Assembly: GCF_916618745.1 (NCBI RefSeq)
Contig: NZ_OU745373.1
Coordinates: forward strand, 2,556,501 to 2,620,500
DNA from: Cardiobacterium sp. Marseille-Q4385
GTDB taxonomy: Bacteria; Pseudomonadota; Gammaproteobacteria; Cardiobacteriales; Cardiobacteriaceae
Reading direction: 5' to 3'
DNA length: 64,000 nt
This document shows, piece by piece, positions 16,956-25,057 of the stretch. The first letter of the stretch is position 1, and every line of letters begins with the position of its first letter. The notes under the pieces are model-generated. The model was not told the origin of the DNA, made no database searches, and was given only the letters and a program-made list of their open reading frames with translations. The position numbers and the translations under genes were made by a program.

Positions 16956-17724
16956 GCGGCCCCCGTCGCAACATCAGCCACAGGCCGAAGACAATCATCG
17001 GCAGACTGAGCGCCTGCCCCATTGTGATCTCGCCGATAAGGAAATTCACCTGCCCGTCCGGCTGGCGCACCATCTCAACCAGCGAGCGGAAAATGCCGTA
17101 GAGGACGAGGAACAGCCCCGCTACTTGCCCGCTGCGGCGCGGCTTGGCGGAATAGAACCAGACAGCGATGAAGAGGACGATGCCTTCCAGCCCCGCTTCA
17201 TACAGCTGCGAAGGATGGCGCGGGATGCCGTCGCCGGTGCCGGGGAAGACCATGCCCCAGGGCAGGTCGGTCGGTCGGCCCCACAACTCGCCGTTAATAA
17301 AATTGCCGATGCGGCCAAAGAACAGTCCCGGCGGAATCATCGGCGCGACATAATCGGCGACCGCCCAAAACGCCTTGCCCTTTTTGCGCCCAAACAGCCA
17401 GAGCAGGAATATCACCCCGAGCAGGCCGCCGTGAAAAGACATCCCGCCTTCCCAGATTTTCAGCGGATAAAGCCAGTCACGCGCCCAATAGCCCATGCCG
17501 TAGAACAGCACATAGCCAATCCGCCCACCCAGCACCACGCCGAGCATCAAATACGTCATCAAATCGCTGACATCTTCCTTGGTCCAGGCGGGATTCGATT
17601 TGGTGCGCCGCACGCCGAGCAGATAGGCGCAGCCGAAACCGATGACATACATCAGGCCGTACCAGGTCGGGTGAATCGGGCCGAGCTTAAAAATATAGGG
17701 GTTGAAATTGGGGAATTGCAGCAT
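16939..17724 (-). CDS. lgt: Prolipoprotein diacylglyceryl transferase
   Basis: Lgt moves diacylglycerol from phosphatidylglycerol onto the lipobox cysteine of prolipoproteins in the inner membrane. The 261-residue protein has about seven hydrophobic segments. It contains the signature GRIGNFINGELWGRPTDLPW, with the essential Arg/Asn residues, and HPSQLYEAGLEG. The N-terminal HPTWYGLMYVIGF, with a conserved His and Tyr, is also typical. Its 3' end overlaps thyA by 17 bases, and it heads the lgt-thyA-mrcB run. Confidence 0.96.
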   Translation of the reverse strand: MLQFPNFNPYIFKLGPIHPTWYGLMYVIGFGCAYLLGVRRTKSNPAWTKEDVSDLMTYLMLGVVLGGRIGYVLFYGMGYWARDWLYPLKIWEGGMSFHGGLLGVIFLLWLFGRKKGKAFWAVADYVAPMIPPGLFFGRIGNFINGELWGRPTDLPWGMVFPGTGDGIPRHPSQLYEAGLEGIVLFIAVWFYSAKPRRSGQVAGLFLVLYGIFRSLVEMVRQPDGQVNFLIGEITMGQALSLPMIVFGLWLMLRRGPRASVS

Positions 17725-17830
17725 GAACCTAAAACCTTCTACTGAAAAAACAGCGCATTACAGTCGCATCAAGACATAAAAAAACGCGCGCGATAATAGC
17801 ACAAAGCCTGTGCACGGCGGGGCGCGGGCA

Positions 17831-18736
17831 TTAACGGATACGGATGCGGCGCGAGGCGAACAGCCCTTCGCACACCCGCTGCGCCCGCCGCCCTAACCAT
17901 AAAAACAGCAGAATACTGAGCGGCACGGAAACAAAACAAGTCAACCACATCGTGCGCTGAAATTGCCGGTAGCGTGCGCGGAAATAATGCTCGTCATGCA
18001 ATGACTGGCCATCAATCTCTATCGCATAGACAGCATCGACCCGCCGATTATTCCGGTAATACCACACCTTTATCGGCTTTCCGGCAAAGCGATAGACCTC
18101 ATCGCAGGCATCGTGCTCAAAATAAAAATCGCAATTCAGATAGACACCATCAATCAGCAGATAAGACCTAGTTGATTGCCTCGTGCTAATACCCCAGGGC
18201 GCCGCCGGCGTTTTGCCCTCCACAACCCGCATCTGTGCCAGCGGTATTTCCGGCGTTTTGTCCCGCAAAATCCTGGAAATATCGTTGTAACCTGCCGCAA
18301 AAACCACAAGCAGTAACAGTATATTTGTTAAGAACACACCCGAATCCAGATTGGAACGCACATATCGCGTTTCCGTCTGACGCGGCAAAATGCGCAGATG
18401 ATTTGCTCCATTATCCGCAATAGGCGCAATACGGTGACTGGATATGCCATTATCCGCAGAAAGATGAATGGTCTGTATATCGAGATGCGCATAATTCTGC
18501 CAGCCCCAACTCCATACCGTCGGCAATGTGTAAATGGCGGAAGTTAGCACACAAGCCTGAAAATATGTCTCGCGCCACGGCAACGCATACAGCAGCACAA
18601 ATACCGCCAGCGTTAGCCAGAATAGGTTCCTGGCCGGCGTGCGGTCAGGATAAATCAGCATGGACATGCCGAGGGCATCATCATCTTGCCGCGCCAGCAG
18701 CAGTTCAGGGAAAGGGTCGTGATCGGGAGTGGTCAT
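17831..18736 (-). CDS. Uncharacterised four-segment membrane protein
   Basis: I recognise no family. From ATG 18736 the protein has 301 residues. Hydrophobic segments are NLFWLTLAVFVLLYALPW and a second just after it, VFLTNILLLLVVFAAG in the middle, and LTCFVSVPLSILLFLWLG near the end. The stretch between the third and fourth segments (about 100 residues, including NCDFYFEHDACDEVYRFAGK) looks like a folded domain and has two Cys that could form a disulfide if periplasmic. An upstream in-frame GTG at 18793 would overlap the glycosylase gene by 25 bases. ATG 18736 is preferred, since it begins just after that gene ends, although neither start has a good ribosome site. Confidence 0.5.
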   Translation of the reverse strand: MTTPDHDPFPELLLARQDDDALGMSMLIYPDRTPARNLFWLTLAVFVLLYALPWRETYFQACVLTSAIYTLPTVWSWGWQNYAHLDIQTIHLSADNGISSHRIAPIADNGANHLRILPRQTETRYVRSNLDSGVFLTNILLLLVVFAAGYNDISRILRDKTPEIPLAQMRVVEGKTPAAPWGISTRQSTRSYLLIDGVYLNCDFYFEHDACDEVYRFAGKPIKVWYYRNNRRVDAVYAIEIDGQSLHDEHYFRARYRQFQRTMWLTCFVSVPLSILLFLWLGRRAQRVCEGLFASRRIRIR

Positions 18737-18768
18737 CGCGGTGGGCTGTATGGTGAAGGGCAGGGCGC

Positions 18769-19407
18769 TCAGGCAGGACTGGCAGGCGGGCACAGCCAGC
18801 TTTCATCCAGCTGCGGGTTTTTGCGGAAGGCTTTGCCGTGTTCGTCAATCACCGCATGCCATTCCTGCGCGGTGTGCAGGCTGACGTCATCCAGCAGCAG
18901 CATGCACTCGGCACGCAGGGTGGTGTAATCGCCGGCGGTGCTCAATCCCAGGCGCTGAAAGAGGCGCAGGGCGTAACGGTCGGCAATGAAGACTTTGCGC
19001 CCGAAGATGTAAAGCAGCATGGCGTCCGCCGTTTCCTGTCCCACGCCTTTGAGGGTCAGCAGTTCCGTGCGCAGCGCGGCGGTTGGCACCTCGGTAAAAG
19101 CGGCAAGATCTCCGCCTTTGTCGATAAACCACTGCACCAGTTCCTTGATATACACGCTTTTTTGTTTATAGAACCCGGCGGGGCGGATGCGCGCCTGCAA
19201 GGCCTCCAAAGGTAACGCTGCCAGGGCAGCGGGAGTCAGCACGTCTGCCAGTCCCGCCAGCGCTTTCTCGGCATTCTGCTGGGTTGTCTGCTGGATCAGG
19301 ATCATCGAGACCCAGTCGGCGAGGCGGTTTTCCTGACACCACCAGCGTTGTTCACCGTAATGCCGGCGCAGCCGTTCCAGGGTGGTGATGATGCGGGTGC
19401 GGTTCAT
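18769..19407 (-). CDS. Endonuclease III-like DNA glycosylase, MagIII-type
   Basis: The 212-residue HhH-GPD protein is a base-excision DNA glycosylase. The helix-hairpin-helix reads LKGVGQETADAML and is followed by the catalytic Asp in VFIADRYALRL. The Lys that makes Nth a bifunctional lyase (GVGRKTA in E. coli) is replaced by Glu, and the four-cysteine iron-sulfur loop at the C-terminus is missing. Both features, together with RPAGFYKQK, match Helicobacter MagIII, a 3-methyladenine glycosylase, so alkylated-base repair is the best guess. Two extra unusual Trp residues (RWWCQENRLADWVSMIL) lie in the base pocket region. The start is ATG 19407. The membrane-protein gene follows closely. Confidence 0.7.
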   Translation of the reverse strand: MNRTRIITTLERLRRHYGEQRWWCQENRLADWVSMILIQQTTQQNAEKALAGLADVLTPAALAALPLEALQARIRPAGFYKQKSVYIKELVQWFIDKGGDLAAFTEVPTAALRTELLTLKGVGQETADAMLLYIFGRKVFIADRYALRLFQRLGLSTAGDYTTLRAECMLLLDDVSLHTAQEWHAVIDEHGKAFRKNPQLDESWLCPPASPA

Positions 19408-19440
19408 GCGGGGCTCCGAGATGGCGGGAAAAAGACAGGT

Positions 19441-20016
19441 TCATACCGCATAGGCGGTCAGCCACCAGGCCGCCAGGATGCCGGCGGCAAAGCCCCAGAT
19501 ATGCGCCGCCCAGGAGATTTGCGGGCGGTATTTGAACAGCGAGAGCAGCAGGCCGCCATAAAGGAGGAAAGCGGCGGCGGCGTAAAAGAGCGCGTGCTTG
19601 TCGCGGCTGAACCAGGCGTAGGCGAGCAGGAAGCCGAACAGGGCGAAAACCAGGCCGGAGGCGCCGAGCATGATCGCCCGCCGCCCGAATAGCCAGACGC
19701 CCAGCCCGCTGCCGCCAATGGCGATGAAGAGCAGCAGGAAGAGCTGGTGCGGCGGCAGCAAATCCCCGCTGAGGAAACCGAGGATGGCGAGCGGGATGGA
19801 GTTGGAGAGCAGATGGGCTAGGTCAACGTGCAGGAGCGGGGCGGTAAAGATGGCGGGCAGGCTGAGGAAGCGGCGCGGATGGATGCCGAATACGGGACGC
19901 AGGATTTTGCAGGTCAGGAAATCAAGGATAAACCCCGCCCAGATCAGGGCGAGCAGGGCGAGCAGCGGATAGCGGACGGCGTAGTGCCAGAGGGTTGCGG
20001 GATCGGGGAGCATCAT
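19441..20016 (-). CDS. Rhomboid-family intramembrane serine protease
   Basis: The 191-residue protein has six hydrophobic segments and the rhomboid catalytic dyad: Ser in GASGLVFALFG and His in WAAHIWGFAAG. The DLAHLLSNSIPLAILG segment carries the conserved H-L-x-x-N of the second segment. Rhomboids cleave membrane-anchored substrates within the inner membrane; the substrate here is unknown. It has no long cytosolic domain, which makes it a minimal GlpG-like core. It lies 33 bases upstream of the glycosylase gene on the same strand. Confidence 0.85.
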   Translation of the reverse strand: MMLPDPATLWHYAVRYPLLALLALIWAGFILDFLTCKILRPVFGIHPRRFLSLPAIFTAPLLHVDLAHLLSNSIPLAILGFLSGDLLPPHQLFLLLFIAIGGSGLGVWLFGRRAIMLGASGLVFALFGFLLAYAWFSRDKHALFYAAAAFLLYGGLLLSLFKYRPQISWAAHIWGFAAGILAAWWLTAYAV

Positions 20017-20090
20017 CCGGAGAGTAGCAGGTTCGGCGGCATTCTATTGCGCGGCATGGGCGCTTTCGAGGCTTGCGGCGGGCGGGGTGG

Positions 20091-20726
20091 TCATGTGTTG
20101 AGGACTTTGCTCATCGGAATCGCGCATTCCATGACGATGAGCGCCGCTTGCGTCGGCGGCAGGGCGTCTTGCGCCAGCATTTTCTGGATGGCGAGGCCGT
20201 AGGCGAGGTGCCAGTCCTGCGGCGGAACATGCAAACGGTCCAGCACGCCGGCTTTGAGCGGTTGCCACAGTTGCAGGCATTCCAGCGGCGCCATGCGGAT
20301 GTGCAGCCCCAGTGGCAGACGTGGGACACCAAAGAGCGGCGCACCGATGGTTTGCGTCACGTGATAGCGGATGGCTTCAGTGTCCGGCAGGGCGGCGTCT
20401 TCATATTTCTGCATGGCGGTAGCGAGCAGTGACCAGACGGAAAGACGGTCTTGCAGGAGCAGGCGGTCAATCGTCTCGCCATAATAATAATGGCGACCGG
20501 CCACGTCGCTGACCGTGATGAGGGCGTCGGATTTATCGGCGTGGAGGAAAAGCGCTTCTTGCAGGCAGGCCTGTCCAGCGAGGCTGCCGAGGGCAGCAAA
20601 GGCACTGGCGGTTTGCGCGTCTTTCTCTTCGCGCAGAATGGCATTGATATTTTCATAAATTTCGATGGCGGCGATCTTCGCGGCAATATGCGCCGCCTTG
20701 CCGGCAGAAGGGGAGGGGGCGTTCAT
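20091..20726 (-). CDS. Uncharacterised protein, chromosomal paralogue of the island gene at 2822
   Basis: From ATG 20726 the product has 211 residues. It shares extended blocks with the 227-residue product at 2822: HIAAKIAA, LGSLAGQACLQEA, HYYYGETI-R-LLQDR-SVWSLLA, ECLQLWQPLK, DWHLAYGLAIQ and VMECAIPMSK. No known domain, signal peptide or membrane segment is seen. An upstream ATG at 20759 is in frame, but a TATAAT-type -10 box (complement of 20762-20767) ends only two bases before it, so translation more likely begins at 20726. It stands alone, without the immunity-like genes that follow its island copy. Confidence 0.6.
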   Translation of the reverse strand: MNAPSPSAGKAAHIAAKIAAIEIYENINAILREEKDAQTASAFAALGSLAGQACLQEALFLHADKSDALITVSDVAGRHYYYGETIDRLLLQDRLSVWSLLATAMQKYEDAALPDTEAIRYHVTQTIGAPLFGVPRLPLGLHIRMAPLECLQLWQPLKAGVLDRLHVPPQDWHLAYGLAIQKMLAQDALPPTQAALIVMECAIPMSKVLNT

Positions 20727-20835
20727 GGGGATTCCGGTGCGGATAAGGTGTCGGTGCATGAATTATATGCAAAAACCGTACCGTTTCGCGGCACCGTGCG
20801 GCATTTTTTCGCCGAGAATCAAGCAGAAGAAAAGA

Positions 20836-20912
<77 letters not shown>

Positions 20913-20939
20913 ATATTGGGGGACATATTGAAAGAAAAA

Positions 20940-21270
20940 GAGTTCGCCGATAAGCCGGGTTCTGTCGTGGGCAATCATTCCTCTGCGATACCCGTTACCG
21001 GATACCTCTAGCAACCTACCCGGAATCACGGCGGGCCGCCGCATGGATTCCCTATTTGGTCTTGCTCCGGGTGGGGTTTACCCTGCCAAGCCCGTTACCG
21101 GCCTTGCGGTGCGCTCTTACCGCACCATTTCACCCTTACCTGCAACGCAGGCGGTATCTTTTCTGTGGCACTTTCCGTCGGCTCACGCCGCCCGGGTGTT
21201 ACCCGGCACCCTGCCCTGTGGAGCCCGGACTTTCCTCTGCACCGAAGCACAGCGATTGCCTGGCGAACTC
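20940..21270 (-). ncRNA. rnpB: RNase P RNA, bacterial class A
   Basis: The RNA component of RNase P cleaves 5' leaders from pre-tRNAs. The 331-base gene begins GAGTTCGCC and ends GGCGAACTC, which pair as helix P1. It contains GAGGAAAGTCCGGGC near the 5' end, ACAGAAA and GGTAAGGGTGAAA in the middle and AACCCGGCTTATCGGC at the 3' end, all universal in class A RNAs. A T-rich run follows the 3' end. The tRNA-Arg gene begins 27 bases downstream on the same strand. Confidence 0.96.
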
Positions 21271-21279
21271 AGGGCGCGG

Positions 21280-21308
21280 ATTGTAGGCAGAGCCCGCCTG
21301 CCTTGCAA
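21280..21308 (-). promoter_or_regulatory. rnpB promoter
   Basis: On the minus strand TTGCAA (-35) and TACAAT (-10) are separated by 17 bases. The mature rnpB 5' end at 21270 lies 10 bases after the -10 box. Confidence 0.75.
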
Positions 21309-21373
21309 GCAGAAACCGCGAAAATTACAATGCCAGACATCCCTTAACCCCACCAAAAACAAGGAGAAAACCC

Positions 21374-21955
21374 ATGACTGGCTGGATTATCCTCGCTCTC
21401 GTCATCATCGCCATTGCCGTTTCCGTCGGCATCTACAACAGCCTTGTCAACAAGCGCAACGAATACAAAAACGCTTTCGCACAAATTGACGTGCAGCTTA
21501 CCCGCCGTTACGACCTTATCCCTAATCTCGTTGAAGTTGCGCGCAAATACCTGCAACACGAACAAGAAACCCTGACCAGCGTCATCGCCGCGCGTAATCA
21601 CGCCGCGAATGCCCTGAAAAACACCGGTGGCGGCACGGCGGGCATCGGCGAACTTGCCGCTGCCGAACAAGCCCTTGGCGCGCGCCTCGGCGGCCTTTAC
21701 GCCACCTTTGAAAACTACCCTGAGCTCAAAGCGGACAACCAGCTTGCCGCCCTGCGCGAAGAAATCGCCTCTACCGAGAACCGCATTGCCTTCGCGCGCC
21801 AGTACTACAACGACAGCGTCACCGACTACAACAACGCCGTGCAGCAATTCCCCGCCAACATCATCGCCGGCATCTTTGCCTTCCGCGCTAACAGCCTGCT
21901 GGAAATTGACGACATCGACACCAAGCGCGCCCCGGTACAAGTGAAATTCGACTGA
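21374..21955 (+). CDS. lemA: LemA family protein
   Basis: The 193-residue protein has one N-terminal membrane segment (residues 3-20, WIILALVIIAIAVSVGIY). It is followed by the LemA signature NEYKNAFAQIDVQLTRRYDLIPNL, split here as NEYKNAFAQIDVQ and LTRRYDLIPNLVEVARKYL. The rest is a helical bundle ending with YYNDSVTDYNN and FPANIIAGIF, also conserved. LemA proteins are inner-membrane proteins of unclear role, often next to M48 or HtpX-like proteases, as here: the next gene overlaps by one base (TGATG). AAGGAG lies 9 bases before ATG 21374. Confidence 0.93.
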   Translation: MTGWIILALVIIAIAVSVGIYNSLVNKRNEYKNAFAQIDVQLTRRYDLIPNLVEVARKYLQHEQETLTSVIAARNHAANALKNTGGGTAGIGELAAAEQALGARLGGLYATFENYPELKADNQLAALREEIASTENRIAFARQYYNDSVTDYNNAVQQFPANIIAGIFAFRANSLLEIDDIDTKRAPVQVKFD

Positions 21956-23841
21956 TGGCGACCCTCTTTCGCGAAGAACACCAGCAGGCGGACGTCGCCA
22001 GCCGCCGCCTGCAAATAGCCTTCTGGCTGGGCGCGCTCGCCAGCTACCTTACCTACAGCCTCGCCTGCGCGCTCACGCTCTTCGGCGTGAGCCCCATCAT
22101 CGCTGCCCTGCGCGACAGCCCGCACACCTTCAGTAGCCTCTACCTCCACATCAGCCTCATCGCCGGCCTCATCCCCACCGCTGCGCTGCTCATCGCTTAC
22201 ACCGACATGCAGCGCAAAATGCGCGCAACGAGCGCCGACGAGCAGGCGCGCGCCCTCGGCGCCGAGCTCGCCTGCTCGGAAAAACACCGCGCCGACCGCC
22301 TCTACACCAACCTCGTCGCCGAAATGAGCGCCGCATCCGGCAACGCCGTACCCGCCACCTACATCCAGCGCAACGACGACAGTATCAACGCCTTCATCGT
22401 CGGCGGTGCAGACGGCAGCCTCGCCCTCACCGTCAGCCAGGGTGCGATAGACAGCCTCACCCGCGACGAACTGCAAGCCATCATTGGCCACGAATACGGC
22501 CACATCGAAAACGGCGACCTCGCCATTTATGCCCGCCTCACTGCGATGGTGCATGGCTACTACATCATCAGCGACTGGCCAAACCGCCAGGAGCGAATCC
22601 ACACCGCCCCCGAAGCCCAGCTCTTCGACCTGCGCGGCATCATGCGAAACGACGACAGCCCGGATATCAGTATCCCCGCCGCCGCCTTCACCATCCTCGG
22701 CTCCATCCTCTACCTCTATGGCCGCCTGCTGCAAGCCGCCTTCTCGCGCCGCCGCGAAGAAATGGCGGACGCCCGCGCCGTGCAATACACCCGCAACCCT
22801 GACGCCCTCGTCAGTGCCCTGAAAAAAGCCTGGGCCTTGCAAGAAAACGGCCTCAACCCGCGCCGCCCGCCGCGCGACCGTGCCCACATCTACTTCATCC
22901 ACTACCAAAGCGGACTGAACCGCCTGCTACGCACCCACCCGCCGCTGGCCGAGCGCATCCGCACCTGGGGCGGAGGCGACATCAGCCCCGAAGAACTTGA
23001 TGCCATCCTCTTCGACATCCAGGAACACCGCCGCAACCAATACGAAATTGACCCGGCCAAACGCAGCCAGGACGCCCTCGCACTCAACCCCACCTACCCC
23101 ATCCTCAGCCTTGACCGCAGCCTTGCTGCGGTCCACTACCCTGCACCGGTAGATCCCGCTGCCGCCCTGCTCGCCCTCTACATCTACCACAGCGGCGTCT
23201 ACTACTACACCCTCGAAGACGAAGGCACCATCCCGCGCGCCACCCTCGATGCCAGCCGCAACGCCTATACCACCATCGAACACAGCGAACCCGTCGCACA
23301 AATCGCCCTGCTCGCCCACCTCACACAAGCAACTGCCGCCCTCGGTGAAGAACAAAAAAACACCCTCGAACAACACATCCGCCAGCTCATCAAGCACGAC
23401 CGCCAACTCAGCCGCTACGAACTCGCCGCCTACATCGTCTGGCGCGCGAGCCGCATCCCCGGTGGCAACGTCGCCGACTACCGCACCCACCGCGACGCCA
23501 TCACCTACCTCTACACCTACCTGGCGAGCGACAACCCGGACGACGACAACCCCGCTGCAACCTACCAAAAACTGCTGGCGAACGGCCTGCCGCTTACCGA
23601 TGCCCCCGCCTACGACCCCATTGACACCGCAGCGCACCAAAACGGCCTGCTCCTTTGTCGCCATCTTGAAACCCTGCGCCAACTCGCTCCGAGCTACCGC
23701 CAAACCCTGCTCGATAGCATCAACACCTACTACCGCCACAAGCAGCAACTCACCCTCAAACAGGCCTACCTGCGCTTTGCCCTGCAACAGGCCCTTGCTC
23801 CCGACCGCCCCACCCAACACACGCACAAGACACGCGCTTGA
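21955..23841 (+). CDS. M48-family membrane zinc metalloprotease
   Basis: The 628-residue protein carries the M48 motif HEYGHIENGD (His179, Glu180, His183), with the third zinc ligand probably the Glu in RRREEMADARAVQYT about 80 residues later. Two hydrophobic segments lie near residues 20-45 and 55-80 (AFWLGALASYLTYSLACALT; LIAGLIPTAALLIAY), as in HtpX-like enzymes. The C-terminal half (about 350 residues, helical, many Tyr and Ala) has no recognised domain and makes the protein much longer than HtpX (about 290 residues). Translational coupling with lemA suggests that the two act together. The role is likely turnover of membrane or envelope proteins, by family analogy. Confidence 0.8.
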   Translation: MATLFREEHQQADVASRRLQIAFWLGALASYLTYSLACALTLFGVSPIIAALRDSPHTFSSLYLHISLIAGLIPTAALLIAYTDMQRKMRATSADEQARALGAELACSEKHRADRLYTNLVAEMSAASGNAVPATYIQRNDDSINAFIVGGADGSLALTVSQGAIDSLTRDELQAIIGHEYGHIENGDLAIYARLTAMVHGYYIISDWPNRQERIHTAPEAQLFDLRGIMRNDDSPDISIPAAAFTILGSILYLYGRLLQAAFSRRREEMADARAVQYTRNPDALVSALKKAWALQENGLNPRRPPRDRAHIYFIHYQSGLNRLLRTHPPLAERIRTWGGGDISPEELDAILFDIQEHRRNQYEIDPAKRSQDALALNPTYPILSLDRSLAAVHYPAPVDPAAALLALYIYHSGVYYYTLEDEGTIPRATLDASRNAYTTIEHSEPVAQIALLAHLTQATAALGEEQKNTLEQHIRQLIKHDRQLSRYELAAYIVWRASRIPGGNVADYRTHRDAITYLYTYLASDNPDDDNPAATYQKLLANGLPLTDAPAYDPIDTAAHQNGLLLCRHLETLRQLAPSYRQTLLDSINTYYRHKQQLTLKQAYLRFALQQALAPDRPTQHTHKTRA

Positions 23842-23906
23842 ACTATTTGCCGGTAGCGGCAACGCATGGGCCATCTTCTTCATTTCCGCCCGTGGGAGAA
23901 AACGGC

Positions 23907-25001
23907 ATGAAATACGTCTGCTCGCACTGTCACCGTGAAGAAAACATCACCACCCGCCACGCCAAATGTGCTTGCGGCGGGCTGTGGCAGCTGGATTACC
24001 GTCCACCTGCCTTCACCGCCGACGGCATTGACCGCGCTGAATGGTCACAATTCCGTTACCACCGCTATATGGCGCTCAATGGCGATGCCTGGCGCGCCGT
24101 TTCCATGGGCGAGGGCATGACGCCCGTCATCCGCTTCGATGACGACGTCCTGCTGAAAATGGACTATCTCATGCCGACCCTGTCCTTCAAAGACCGGGGC
24201 GCGGCTGTCCTCGTCGCCCACTGCAAAAGCATCGGCGTCGAGAAAGTCGTGCAGGACAGCAGCGGCAACGCCGGCAACAGCGTCGCCGCTTACTGCGCCC
24301 GTGCCGGCATCGCCTGCGAAATCTTTGTGCCGGAAGGCACCTCGCCGAAGAAAATCAACATGATTGAAGCGCACGGCGCGATTGCCAACGTTGTGCCCGG
24401 CAGTCGCGACCACTGCGCCGACGTCTGCCGCGCCAAAGTCGAAACAGAAGGCGTCTATTACGCCAACCACGTCTATAACCCCTTCTTTTACGAAGGCACC
24501 AAAACCTATATCTACGAAGTCTATGAACAACTGGGGCGCATCCCGCAGCACCTGATCATCCCGGTTGGCAACGGCACCCTTTTCCTCGGCGTAATGCAGG
24601 CGCTGGAACACCTGCTGGCAAGCGGTGTCATCGCGCAGATGCCGACCATCATTGCCGTGCAGAGCGAATACTGCGACCCGCTGCTGCGCGCGGCGGCGCA
24701 ACATGCAAGTGAAGCGGCGGCCATCACCCCGCAACCGACCATCGCCGAAGGTATCGCCATCGGCGAGCCGATGCGCGGCGCGACGATTCTCGCTTACGCG
24801 GCAAAATACGGCGTGCGCTTCATCCACGCGCCGGAAGAAGACATCCTGCACGCACGCGCGACACTGGCGGCACGCGGCATTTACTGCGAACACACTACCG
24901 CTGCAAACTACGCCGCCTACCTGTACTATTGCGCCCAATACGGCGCGACGCCGGATTGCCTGATAACGATGTGCGGCGCAGGGCTGAAATCTGATCACTG
25001 A
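23907..25001 (+). CDS. thrC: Threonine synthase-like PLP enzyme with N-terminal zinc ribbon
   Basis: The 364-residue fold-type II PLP enzyme has the PLP lysine at residue 95 in TLSFKDRGAAV, the phosphate-binding DSSGNAGNSVA and VGNGTLFLG, and a C-terminal MCGAGLKS. The N-terminus CSHCHREE-CACGG is a small zinc-ribbon-like element seen in one class of threonine synthases. Threonine synthase converts O-phosphohomoserine to threonine. A related PLP lyase cannot be excluded, because the zinc-ribbon class is broadly annotated. ATG 23907 follows GGGAGAAAA and is favoured over the in-frame ATG at 23838, which overlaps the protease gene. A strong terminator follows. Confidence 0.7.
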   Translation: MKYVCSHCHREENITTRHAKCACGGLWQLDYRPPAFTADGIDRAEWSQFRYHRYMALNGDAWRAVSMGEGMTPVIRFDDDVLLKMDYLMPTLSFKDRGAAVLVAHCKSIGVEKVVQDSSGNAGNSVAAYCARAGIACEIFVPEGTSPKKINMIEAHGAIANVVPGSRDHCADVCRAKVETEGVYYANHVYNPFFYEGTKTYIYEVYEQLGRIPQHLIIPVGNGTLFLGVMQALEHLLASGVIAQMPTIIAVQSEYCDPLLRAAAQHASEAAAITPQPTIAEGIAIGEPMRGATILAYAAKYGVRFIHAPEEDILHARATLAARGIYCEHTTAANYAAYLYYCAQYGATPDCLITMCGAGLKSDH

Positions 25002-25011
25002 ATGACGCCCA

Positions 25012-25039
25012 CAAAAAACCCGCCTTGCGGCGGGTTTTT
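25012..25039. terminator. Bidirectional terminator between thrC and clpB
   Basis: AAAACCCGCC-TTGC-GGCGGGTTTTT serves both convergent genes. Confidence 0.88.
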
Positions 25040-25057
25040 CTGTGCGTAAAAGCAGCA

